Origin: Leucaena leucocephala
Lineage: Eukaryota; Streptophyta; Magnoliopsida; Fabales; Fabaceae
Length of the DNA stretch: 64,000 nt
Direction: 5' to 3'
Assembly: GCA_037074615.1 (NCBI GenBank)
Contig: CM073522.1
Span: 24,488,962 to 24,552,961, forward strand
The first letter of the stretch is position 1. Each line of letters opens with the position of its first letter. A program made the position numbers and the translations under genes. Below the pieces are notes generated by a model that had not been told where the DNA came from, did no database searches, and saw only the letters and a program-made list of their open reading frames with translations. Positions 46,945 to 59,400 of this stretch are shown here, piece after piece.

Positions 46945-46984
46945 TGAATAACTGGTTTAAAAAGGTGTCTACTTATTTTAAAAA

Positions 46985-48130
46985 ATGCCATGACTAATAT
47001 TTTGAATTTATGAAGACTTTCTACACCGGATAACTTATAAATACAATGTAAAAATGATTTAATTTATTTACAAAAAAAAATTCATATCACTTTTTACACC
47101 GGATAACATGCACAACCGGTTTAAATATTGGAGTTATTTTTTTCACTCCAACCTTTATATTACCCCATCCTTTGAAGTTACAACATATATATACAATCAG
47201 AATAAGAAATTTGTGTTATTATTACATCAAAACCATATATGCAATCAAAACAAGAAACTTAATAGCATTAGTGCCTCAAAAACATAAAACACTCACATAC
47301 AAATTAATCAGAATTCACTTCTTCTTCATTCAATTTTTGTAAACCTACTGAAAAAGAAGGGGTCTCACAAATCGAATCATTATCGTCAACAACTCACACA
47401 AGGACAATAAAACCTTCCATTGTCATAATCACCATTTAGTTTAGCAAAATCTAAAAACTCCTTCACCCCTCAGCATACTCAACAATTGTTCGTTTAGCAT
47501 TTATCTTACGATCCATATTTGTGGAAAGTTTAGCATTTATCCAACTACGATCTATATTTGTGGAAGATTAAAAAACTAGAAAAATAGAAAATAAGAAAAC
47601 CTAACTTGTAGCTAATTATGGGAGAGAATATATCACGTACAAGTGGAAGAACTCATCAAATGAAATAAGTAAATGACAACAAGTAAATAACAGCAAAAGC
47701 TATCGCCAGTAGTGCATAAATTTTCAGTTCTCGAGATAAGGAGTTCAAAACAAAACTCACCAGCTGTGAAGGGCTGAGAAGATTTAAACGAGTGAACAGG
47801 TGAAAAATGAGAGATAGGAGGCGCGAAGGGGGTTTCGATTAAATTAAAGTGTATTTCGTAAGCAAATCTACACCAAATGAAATGGAACACCGGTGTAGAA
47901 ATAACTTTTTAAACCTGACATTATATTCTACACCGGTCACTTTCACAACGCTGTAAAATATTATAAATTACACAAATCTACACCGGATGAAATGGAACAC
48001 CGGTGTAGAAATAACTTTTTATAAACCGAATATTATATTCTACACCTGTCACTTTTACAACCGGTGTAAAATATTAATCTATACCTAATGAAATTGCCCT
48101 CATTGTGTAAAAAATGTGATAATCTACAAC
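46985..48130. repeat. CACTA right subterminal repeats, first blocks
   Basis: Repeats CTACACCGG, ACCGGTGTAGAAATAA and TTACACCGG occur at 46985-47120 and 47870-48130. An imperfect ~90-bp direct duplication lies at 47868-47950 and 47978-48060. Between these blocks (47120-47860) I see no gene. Confidence 0.75.
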
Positions 48131-48355
48131 TGACATTGATATGTCCTGTTTCAATCTATTATATTTTTTTTGAAAAATAAAAGAACACCATGTCATCAGA
48201 ATAAGAAACTTCATTCATTCAACTTTACTAATAACTTTACATCAAAAGTTTGAAATTTAAAAAAAAATATCTATTAGAATATATAATATATTCTCTCTTT
48301 TTGTCATTTCGTAAAAAAAAATAAAATAGGAGGGGCAGATAAAGGTTGCAGGATT

Positions 48356-48684
48356 TCACTCCTCATCAAACTTAGAGTTTTGGGATTCATCAGAGTGGGT
48401 AGGATAAACAGGATTATAGAAGCTATCATGCTGTTGATGGTGGTGAACTTCTGAGCAGAAAGCTCTAAAACTATCTTTCAGTCTGTTAACTTTCTGAGTC
48501 AGTTGTTCCACGGAATCCTCCAGGCCATTGAAGCACACGATGAGTTCCTCAAGGTGCTCCATTAGAGTGATAACCAGGGGGGAGGAGAAGGAACTATAGA
48601 GTGAGGGTCAGGATGTTTATCTTCAAATTCGTCTCTATTTCTTTTGTGCGGCGGAGAAGGAGGTGTGCGTGAAGAAGAAGCCAT
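48356..48684 (-). CDS. Possible second small CACTA gene, overlapping ORFs
   Basis: The first ORF (48684-48562, 40 codons) reads MASSSRTPPSPPHKRNRDEF and continues proline-rich to TAA. A second ORF (48562-48356, 68 codons) starts in the next frame at TAATG. It reads MEHLEELIVCFNGLEDSVEQ followed by a heptad-rich LTQKVNRLKDSF, so it is likely a coiled coil. Either one frameshift splits a single ~108-residue protein, or the two are separate. Its place near the CACTA 5' end suggests a first exon or a small DNA-binding/oligomerising factor; I do not recognise it. Confidence 0.4.
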
Positions 48685-48939
48685 TAGAGGGTTCAGATAG
48701 AAGAAAAGAAAAAAAATAGAGATAAAGTGATGAGATGAAAAGTACTGATAATAGGAATGGTATACATATGGTTGAGGAATAAGAAGGTTTCAGAAAAGAA
48801 TATCGAAGAATGTAATTGGCTTTCTATCATAATGACTACAAACGTTGGGAATTGAAGAAGTGAAATGAACTGTCTGAAGAAGGTATAGCAAAGAAGCGGC
48901 AAAGCACAGACAAGAAACTGAAGAGTCAGAGTAGAAAGT

Positions 48940-49214
48940 ATATTTTACATCGGTTAAGTGTAACTCCAGTGTAAATATTTCATTTTATTTACAAAAATGC
49001 CACCAGTCATTTTTTTAAATCGCCTCTACTAGGACCGGTTTAGAAATGGGGCTATAGAAAACATATTTTGTAGTTTTATTTACACCGGTCATATGTATAT
49101 CAGGTGTAAATATTTTACCCTTATTTATAAAAATACCACCGATCATTTTTTTAAATCGTTTTTGCAAGAACCGGTTTAAAAATGAGGCTTTAGAAAGTCT
49201 ATTTTGTAGTAGTA
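48940..49214. repeat. CACTA right terminal and subterminal repeats
   Basis: Two ~125-bp tandem units (48955-49060 and 49080-49190), each with TTTACACCGGTCA-like and ACCGGTTTAnAAATG motifs, end in TTTAGAAAGTCTATTTTGTAGTAGT. Confidence 0.8.
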
Positions 49215-49790
49215 TTAATATATTAAAATATTATATTAAATGATTAAATCTTAAATATATTTTGTTAACATTTAATTGTAGAGTCACCATTTAAATTCAT
49301 GCCGTCAATATTTTCCATTAATATTAACAGACTAAAAATATATTTTATAAATATAAGGGATTAAACTAAAATTTGATATAAATTTTGAGGACCAATGTGT
49401 ACATTAATCATAAAATTATTAGTATTATAATATATAATAACTTTAATAGTTTTTTGTTTCGCTAAAACTAAAAGAATTAATTTATTTACATTTTCATGGG
49501 TGTTTGCACTTTCGAAACACATTGGGTAAAAGTTTATGGGTAGTTTTGCACTTTTACACTTTTTAATTTTTTGAGTTAGGGATATTTTTGTACTTTCATA
49601 ACAATAGTGATTGATCCACTACCAAAAGTAAGGGTGTTAAGTTATATTTAACAGTTCTAGTATTTTTGCTCCCATTTTAAATATTCATGGGTATTTTTAC
49701 GCCTCAAAAGAACCTATAGTATTGGATGCAATTTTGGTAAAAGGACATAGGTATTTTTGCACTATAACCTCACATATAATTAAGGTTTAA
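49215..49790 (-). mobile_element. Long inverted-repeat element H, right arm
   Basis: Inverted match of 37917-38375, with about 150-200 bp extra (roughly 49500-49680). Outer part reads GGTATTTTTGCACTATAACC. With the CACTA removed, the two arms would form a foldback of about 1 kb. Confidence 0.75.
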
Positions 49791-50464
49791 TACAAATTTT
49801 GATTTCATTTTAATTTTAATCTCCCAAATTTTAAACTAGTTTAAAACTTAAGAAATCAAAATTAAAATGAGGCACTGTTATTTGAAATTTGATAAACTAA
49901 GTTGCTAACAAATCATATAAATTAAGAAATATTAATTAAGTTATTAAATGTGTCTTAAATTAATAATTCTTTTAATTTATCCTAGTTAAATAATATTATA
50001 AAAATAATAAAATTACTTTTTAAATAGAATTTTATTATATATCACCACTTTTCACTCATCACCCTACCTCCTACATTTATAATTTATAATACACTAGTTT
50101 TTCGTAAAATGGCAAAAAAAAAATCATCATATCTACTTGTTCAATGCGGATCAACCCCTCCCTCTAAATGACTTCTTGCATTGGACGAGAGGTTGAAAAT
50201 GCAAGGAAAAAGAAGTGAATTCATCCTCAGATCTCTTCATCTTCTTCCCTGCCGCCACGCGCATAAGCCCGACAAATCCTCGACAAACCGAACGAAGTGA
50301 GAAATTTCCAGGTTCCAAGAATTTTATAAAGCTTCCAATTGTACACTGAAGAACTGCTATCAACAGCATTGAATTGTAAACTCGTTGGCTTAGTTCATAC
50401 TCTACTGCTTCCATCTACTCTTCAAAAGCAACGCTTGCGCTTGGAGGGAGCGAATGTGAAGAAG
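49791..50464 (+). promoter_or_regulatory. Upstream and 5' untranslated region of the WD40 gene
   Basis: AT-rich to about 50110, then GC-richer sequence with a CT-rich part (50215-50255: CTCTTCATCTTCTTCCCTGCC), which looks like a 5' untranslated leader. I see no certain TATA box. The reading frame stays open upstream of 50465 back to about 50339 but without an in-frame ATG. Confidence 0.45.
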
Positions 50465-53400
50465 ATGTTAGAAGCCAAGAGTCTGAAGAAAGCAGTGGTT
50501 CCATCTACTCTTATTCAAGACCCATCTCCTGGAAGCCTTCAGTCTACTCGCCTTGCTCTCCATGTAAAAAATCGTTTCGCTCAAACTTTGTCACGGATGA
50601 TTTACTTTCTGCCTCCGTGTAGGCTCTTACATTCTTTGTTCATATGTCAGGTTAGCGAAGACCCAAGATCTTGTTTTGTATACATAGCTTCTGGCTGTGA
50701 CATTTTTAAGCTCCAGGTATCTATTTTGATGCATCGCATGGTATATTGAGAGAGAATGAATGCATTTGTCGGTTTATGGTACTTGGCAACTGATTAGACT
50801 AGTAAAGTTTAGCACAATATTTTAGCTTTCTTTGATTTTTTCTGATTAATGCATCCTAATGCATGGTGATTTTGATGATCTCAGTTATTTGGTGTGATGT
50901 ATAAATGGAATAACAGAGGCTTGGGATGAATATTGCTTTGTTGTGGAACATTTCATGTTATCTGTCACAGGCATTGATCTTGTTTTTATAGACTTAATCC
51001 TATTCTGTTTTATTTGAGCCCTGTAGTTCTAAAACTAATTATTTCTTTTCTTCGTAAATTTATTTACTTTCTAGATTACACTGGAAGAATCTTCAGTTTG
51101 TAAAGGAAAAGAAGGTCTTTTGATACCTGAACAAACTGAGGTACGGAGTCTCATGTACTACAGGGCAAAAGTACTTGCATCATGCTTCAGATCCTTTTAT
51201 GCGAAGTTTCATGTGTTTATTTTCTTAGTTTTCCTCTTATTTTTTAATATGAGGATTGGTGAATTTTGTCTTCGTTTCTGCTAGGTTATTAATTCTTCAC
51301 TAATCAACCGCTGCCCTCATCGTTCAGAAATTCAGAGTATTGTTCTTGCTGAAGCTGGAAGTATGTGACTTACGCATTACAATTATGACTTTTAGTAATT
51401 TCTTCAGTCTTCTTGGTTCTTACAATGCATCAGTTACCATAAAAAGTTTGGATAGGGTATGCATGATCTAATTGTCCTTTGTCTTTTTGCCTGATTCAAA
51501 GTAGCTAATTAGTGTTAGCATATTTACTGGAAACAGGTGTATATGAACATGGATTTTGACCCTGGAACAACATTAGATCAAGTGACATTGAATGTTAAAA
51601 TGTTTCTTCCTTCAGTAACATTTTGATTGTTTTATAAAACTGCTATGATTTATTTTATATGAAATATTGTACTTTTTTTGGGCGGGATGTCTTATTAAAC
51701 AAATGGTTCTCAAGTCTCTCTTTCAATTTTGTTATTCTATCATAAAGCTTTTACTATCTATGTACCATTTTGTAACTGATATAAGAATAATTTTACCTAA
51801 TATACTATTGGTTTTTTGTATTTCCTGTGTATTTGTCAGTATAAGTTTTAATTGGTGATTCCAGAAAGACAGTAAATGCACTACAATATGTAGAAACAGT
51901 ATTTTAACTTGTTTGATGTGTCTTCAGCTCTTCATATCAGTTATTAGCTGTTAAATCCCTCTTCAGCTTTGGGTAAATATTTTCCAACTGAGAATGTAGC
52001 TTTCTGCAATATCCACTTTTGAATTTGTATTTTTTTACCCAATTAGATAGTTGTGAAGCAAAGAAATTGAACAAATAATTAATAGAATTATACTCAGCAT
52101 GGTAAGTATCAAACATAACTACATTGAATAATATGCTTTTTGATGCTTTGAAATGAAAGTTATGTGGAAAGAAACTTCCAGTATTGGTCCAAATAATTAA
52201 ATTTTTCCCCTAGTATTTTAGCATGTTAATATGCTAACATAATTTAGGTCAATATGTACGTTTACTTTGCTATGTGTTAACTTACTATAATTTTCAGGCC
52301 ATGGCTACTTAACGTTAGGAAGTGTGGATTCTTATGGTCATCTTATTGTATCAAAGTTAGATACTTTGGGTAAAGGTGCATTTTTCTTGATTTCTTCTTC
52401 TTTTCAATACTGTCATTAAGAATCATTTAAGTTGTGGAAGAAAAACTAGTGATTGTTTTTTCCAAATTTCTTACCATATATAAACTCCTTGTTGTCTAAT
52501 TGAGAGTGGAATTTGGATGGAGGTGTGCCTATTCGGAGAGTTGCTAGAGTTAGAAGTTCGTAGTGGTAGGTTTCTTATGTTCAAGTGATTAATTTTGGCA
52601 AGGTTTAAAGTTTTAAGTGATATTTTGCCAAAAGGTAAAAGTTAAATGAGGTATAATTTATCTTTATCTATCATATACTTATTAAGAAAAGGTCTTTAGT
52701 ACAGTTTATCTTCGAGAATGAATCGGTTGTGTTCTAGTTTATGACGCATCTAGTTCATTGGGTTACTACTAGATTCACCTGATTGATACTTTTTTATTTC
52801 TGACATGTTAAGAGGGACAAATAAGTATAATTGGATTGTATGAACCTTATCTATACTCCTTTTCATTTCACGTTACATGTTAATATCAGCAACCAAATAT
52901 ATTAATAAACTTTTTCTCTTGTTGGCTTCTGCTTGCTTTTAAGTGACAGAGATTTATCTGTAAATATGCAGATGTTGACAGGCTTATATACTCAGTATCG
53001 CCTAATGACTATGGAATTGGAGAAGGAAGTTGGTCAGGACTCTGCTTTAGCCCAAGTCAATCTTTTATGGTGAGCTCTTATGGACAAATTTAAGAATTTC
53101 ACATTATTTTTGTTGTCCTGTGATGGTATTTGTTTTTTCCATCTCATGGTGTTTATGCCCCACAGTACGATTATAGAAAACAAGATAGTTCATCTATAGT
53201 TCACAATAATAGATAATAGATGATGGATTTTTTTAAGATTAAATATTGCTTTGAATCTCATATTGATAATTACCTGCTGATAATGATGAAAAAGGTCTGT
53301 AATGTATATTCTATTTGTAAGTTCTTAGTCCTATCATTAAATAAATCAAATTGTACAGCAGCTGTAGCAGTAGTCATAACTTATGTTCAAGAAGAAAATA

Positions 53401-56400
53401 AAATATTATATTATTTGGTATCCATGAAAAAATTATGAAAATTTTAAATGAAATGTCATTCCGTTATGTCTAGTCAAATGAAAAATTCAAGAATGGGGAA
53501 AGAAGATGCTCACCCTTTTAACCTGCTAGTTTTGACATTTGATCTTTTTCTTTCCTTTTTTATTGGGTTTCCTAATGTGTTGATTGGTTCCTTAATCCAG
53601 GCTGCTGTTGCTCGCAATTTTTGTAAAACCATTGAGATTTATGATCAAGATATACACATTCGTATGCTACGAATGTAAGGATGCTATAGGATGGTTAAAT
53701 CTTCTTCTCAATGGTTTTCTTTTCAATTTTAATATTGTGGAATTAAAATTATCTAGTCCCATTTATTCCTACATTCTTCCTTGTTTCAACATCTTCCCAA
53801 TTGTTCTACATTTTTTATGATGTTCTGACATCATCTGATGAAAGATTTAATAAAATTCATTACCTTATCCCTTCTTGTACACAATATCTTAAAATGCATG
53901 GTGATGGTAATGACCAGTCCTTGGAGTCATTGAGTTCTACTGATACCAAATTTTGTATTTTAAACATTAGAGTAGTTGAACATTTCAAGTCATTCATTTT
54001 AAGCATTACCTTTTTCGTCTCCCTTACCTTCAATAATTATTGGTGGAGATGCGAGAGATGCTTTACAGGTGATGAGAGAAATGATTATATTTTTCTCTCT
54101 ATAATTTCCATAGACAAGTATACATATATACAAGTATGAGATCCCCTTTTTGTGGGATTACAGAATAAAATCAGAGTAAAATCTGGACAATAATTACCTA
54201 TAATTTCTCCTAATTAATCTGGTAATCAATCCTAATTAATCCTGGTAATCAATCATAATTATTTCTCATATCTTCTACGCTCCCCCTCAAGTTGGGGCAT
54301 AGATGTTCAACATGTCCAACTTGCCGATTAGATATCTGAATTTATTTCGAGTTAATCCCTTTGTGAGCGCATCAGCTGTCTGTTCTTTTGAGGGAATGTA
54401 TTTAAGCTCAATCGTACCAGCATCAATCTTTTCTCGTATGAAGTATCTTTCTATTTCCACGTGTTTTGTTCTGTCATGCTGGACTGGATTGTGCGACATA
54501 TTGATTGTTGCCATATTATCTGAGTACAACCTGATAGGCAAGTTTATGAGCATTCTCAGTTCTTCTAGTACTCTTTTCACCCATAAACCTTCAAATATTC
54601 CGAGGGCTATGGATCTGAACTCGGCCTCAACGCTGCTCCTGGCAACTACGCTTTGTTTTTTACTGCGCCATGTGACTAAATTCCCACCTGCCCAGTCAGC
54701 ATCTGTGAGCATATCTACATTTCTCTTGTCAGATTTCTTGAACAGGAGTCCTAGACTAGGTGAGCCTTTGAGATATCTGAGAATTTTATATACTTAATTC
54801 AGATGTTTCTGTTTGGAATTATGGGAGTGTTGACTTACGATACTGACAGCATAAGCAATGTCCGGCCTAATGTGTGATAGATAAATCAACTTTCCCACCA
54901 TTCGTTGATATCTTCCTATATCTGCATCCTTTACTAGTTCTTCCTCATCACTGACCTTGTCAACTTGGATAGGAGTATCACTAGGTCTACAGCCTAACAT
55001 ACCAGTTTCTTTTAGGAGATCAAGTATGTATTTTCTTTGTGAGATGCTGATCCCTTTTTCAAATCGTGCCACTTCCATGCCTAAGAAATATTTCATTTTT
55101 CCAAGATCCTTAACCTGAAATTCTTGATTAAGAGCTCTTTTTATCCTCTCAATTTCTGTTGGATTGTCACCCGTGAGGATGATGTCATCAACATAAACTG
55201 CTAGCACCACAAGTTTTTCACCCATATGTTTGAAGAATAGAGTATGATCACTCTATCCCTGTGTGTAGCCTTGGTTCTTTAATACCTTTGTGAATCTTTC
55301 AAACCAAGCTCGAGGGGATTGTTTCAAACCATACAGTGACTTCTTTAGCTAGCGTACTTGACCTTCCTTTTGTTTAGGGAATCCTGGAGGCATCTTTATG
55401 TACACCTCCTCCTTCAATTCTCCATTTAAGAATGCATTCTTGACATCCATCTGATGTTGTGGCCAATTTAGATTAGCAGCGAGGGATAATAGGATTCTGA
55501 TGGTGTTCAACTTTGCTACTGGTGCAAATGTTTTTGTGTAATCCATTCCATAGACTTGAGTGAAGCCTTTAGCCACCAGTCTTGCTTTGTACTTCTCAAG
55601 GCTTCCATCAGCAAGATGTTTTGGGTTGTATACCCATTTACATCCCACTGCTTTTTTTCCTTCTGGTAATTCAGTTACTTACCACATTTCATTTTTCTCT
55701 AGTGCTTTCATTTCTTCCATCACGGCTTGTCTCCATTCAGGACTTGCTAAGGCCTCATTGATATTCTCTGGTATTCTGAGCTGATCAAGATGAGAGATCA
55801 AGGCATGATGGTCAGAAGATAAAGCCTGATAAGAGACAAACTTCTCTATGGGATACCGGGTACATGACCTGCGCTGTTTTCGTACTGCTATTGGAAGATC
55901 AAGATCATCGTTCTGTACTTGTGGCTGTTCAGGACCTGCACTTGGTTCAGACGCTTGTTGTGCATCATTTTCTTGAGGAGCATTACCTGTCATTAGGGGT
56001 GGAAATAGGCCAGGCGGCCTGTCAGGGGCCTGTGGCCTAGCCTGGATTTGGCCTGGCTTAGCCTGGCCTGTTTTAAAAAATACACAGGTTTAAGCCTGTG
56101 TAGAAGCCTGTTTTATTTAACAGGCCAAGCTCAGGCTCTGTAAGAAGCCTGTTAAGCCTGTCAGGCGGCCTGAGCCTGTTACTTAAAATAAATATGGTAT
56201 GATAATGTAATAGGTGAGTGTTGAACCTCTGACCTATTTGATACTATTCAATAATTAAACCACTAGACTAAACCTTATTATTGTAAATTTTATTCATAAC
56301 TTTTAATTTTATTATCAAATAATCATATATGCCCTAATTCCAAAATATCTACCCTAATTCCAGTCTGGCCCTTCATTACATTCGCAAACCTCTCGGCTCT

Positions 56401-59400
56401 CACAGTCACATTCTCACGGTCACGGCTTGCGGCACCTGAGGAGTTCAGCGACTTGCGACTTGCAGCACCAGAGTTCAGAGGAGTTCAGCGACTTGTGGCT
56501 TGCGGCATCGACGGTCAAACCTTCTCAGAGCTTGCGGCACCGGAGTTCAGAGACTTGTGGCTTGCGGCACCGACAGATCGCGCACCTTCAGAGTTTCACT
56601 GCTTCACCAGTTTGTCGCTCCTCTTCTTCCTTCACTAGTTTAATGTTCTTGCATCCTCTGTGTTTACTTCAATGCTGTGATTCTGTTGTGATTCTGTTGC
56701 CATGAATACTGGTTTTCTTGAAATTGCCTGAATATTTCAGGTAAAGTCATTCATTGTTCTGGTTTCTGGTTTTCTGGTATGACGATAATAATGATGCATT
56801 TTTGTATGAAATGCAAAGGCTGTGCTTGAGTGATGGGTCATGGGTGTATGAAATGAGGCCGTATGCTTTCACAATGAGTCCGTATTTATTTAAGGATCAA
56901 CTATGTTTGCTTACACTAGTTAAGACTTAAGAGAGTGTCCACCGAATGCTTGACTTTGTCTCTCTGTCTCCTTGTTTTTCTCTCTTTCTCTCCCTTTCCC
57001 TCTAATTCCCATTTCAGAAATACAGACCTTCTATCCGATGATACCGCTGATACAATCTCTTACTCTCAAGTATGAACTTGTGAAATGCGTACATGAATAT
57101 GCTCTCTATTCATCTACCCTTTCCACGGCGACCCATGTGTGGGGAACTCGTCTCTTCACATGATGATGTGTACTTTCATCTCTCTGGACTATTGTCTTCA
57201 CACTTGTCTATGTTGAATAATTGAGTTTTGATGCTAATCTTAAGACTTACGGGAGCTTCAGATATCAAAGATATCTTCTTTGGGCCTCTTTCACTAGCTT
57301 GAGGAAATTAGTGAGTAGATTTGGGACATTCGTTTTTAAACAGGCCTGTTAGGGGCCTGTTAAGAAGGCCTGTTTAGAGGCCTGTTATGAAAGCCTGTTA
57401 TAGGGTTTGTTGTAAAGGCTTGTTAGTATAATTATAAAACAGGCTTTTTTAACAGGCTTCAGGCCAGGCCACATATATTTACAGGCCAGGCTTAGGCTAA
57501 AAAATTAGCCTATTACAGGCTACAGGCCAGGCCCAGGCTACATTGTCACTTAACAGGCTTGGCCTGTTAAGGCAAAGGCCTGGCATGTTTCCGTCCCTAC
57601 CTGTCATGTTTCTCTGAGTGTAGACTTATCCCAATTTGTTAGTGTCTCCCCCTGAACTAGTGTGTTCTTTAGGTTCCTTAGTTTTTTCTTGTGGTGGGAC
57701 ATAAAAAATAGAGTCTATCAAGTTCCTGGTGAAGGCTTAGGGGTTGGGGCTCAAGTTCAATTTGAGGCTCCTGAGGTTCACTCCAATTCTCCCCCTGAAC
57801 TGAAGAGAGGGTATAAAAAGGAACAGTCTCATGGAAGGTAACATCACATGTAATATAAAGGCGTTTGGCTAAGGGATCAAAACATTTGTACCCTTTTTGG
57901 GTTCCTGTAGGTCCTAGAAAGATACACTTGATGGCCTTGGGATCAAGTTTAGAAGTATGGTGTAGGTGAACAAAATTAGTACAGCCAAAGACTCTGAGAG
58001 GAAGGGTATTTTCTAGGTAAGGTAGTTGAAAATGTTTGTGGAGAACCTGGAGAGGAGTTTGGAAGGACAATGGTGTACAGGGCATCCGATTAATGAGGAA
58101 GGTAGCAGTGAGGATAGCATCAGTCCAATAAAAGTTGGGAACATGGCTACTGAAAAGAAGTGCCCTAGCTGTTTCAAGGATGTGTCTATTTTTCCGCTCA
58201 GCAATACCATTTTGTTGGGGACTATACGGACAAGAACTTCTGTGTGAGACATCACGTTGTTTAAGGAAATGAGATAGCGAGTGGTTAAAGTACTCAGTTC
58301 CATTATCTGTATGGAGAGTCTGAATTTTAGTCTCAAATTGTGAGAATCATATTATAGAAATCAACAAAAGTTTGGTATACCTCAGTTTTGTCTTTTAAGA
58401 GGAAAACCTAACTGACACGAGTATGATTATCAATGAGGGTCATAAACCACTTGGATTGGGTATGGTTGGAAATGCGGGATGGTCCCCATAGATCACTATG
58501 AATGATAGAGAAAGGCTTAGAAGGGCGATATGGAACACTTGGGAAGTGAGTACGATGGTGTTTGGCAAGTTCACAAGAATCACAAGAGAAGTCTGAATTT
58601 TTATTAGAGCAAATTGAAGGAAACATCTGACACATATAAAGGAAATTTGGATGTCCTAATCGCTTATGCTGTAGCTCCAATTCATTAGTCCGAAGGGGAG
58701 ACACTTTATTACATAGATGAGACGTTGAATGATGACAGTCATCCAGGTAATAGAGCCCATCAAGTTTTTTAACACCACCAATCGTCATCCCCGTGAGCAG
58801 ATCCTGAAAAATGCAGTGAGTAGAAGTAAAATTAGCCTAACATCTTTCATCTCTAGTCAGCTGACTCAGATAATAAATTGCATTTCAATTTTGGAACATG
58901 TAGAACATTATAAAGGGTTAGGGTAGCAGAAACATTTATGGTACCACTACCAGCAACCAGAGAGTCAGAGGCATCAGCAATTTTTACTGTAAGATGTGAT
59001 GTAGCCGGAGTGTATTTGGAAAATAACGAGGCATCATTGGTCATGTGGTCAGAGGCACCTGAGTCTATTATCCAACAAGGGCCTGTAAGCTTACCTTTAA
59101 TAGTAGCAAGGGCTTTAAAGAAATTACCTCGCTTTACTATTGTGGCAATTTGTTGCTTACGGGTTTGATTTTCAATAGCAGTGAGACGCGCCAAAATCAT
59201 TACTAATGGGTCTGGGCCTGGCATTGGAGCATGGGTCGTTAGATGTGATCCACCAGCGTTGTCAAACGCTGAAGAAGGACCACCATATTGGGCTGAACTG
59301 TGTTGGGCTGACGTTGGAGAGCCACCAGCATTGCATTGGGTTGAAGCTTTATCTGTGTGGGTCTCGGCTAGATGGCTTTTAGGCCTCCTCGGTTTGGGCT

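Larger units (their letters stand above)
38376..49214 (-). mobile_element. CACTA (En/Spm-type) transposon with nested insertions
   Basis: The left end CACTACTATAAAAAATGC...TTTCTAAA is mirrored at the right end by TTTAGAAAGTC...TTTTGTAGTAGTA (last base of the right end altered). Many subterminal copies of CTACACCGG / CCGGTGTAGAAA lie within about 400 bp of the left end and in blocks over the last 3 kb, as is typical of CACTA elements. Genes run on the minus strand. A 3-bp target duplication is not certain (TCA on the left, TTA on the right). Without the nested LTRs and element F1 it would be about 6.2 kb. A TNPD-type transposase is not visible, so it is probably non-autonomous. Confidence 0.88.
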
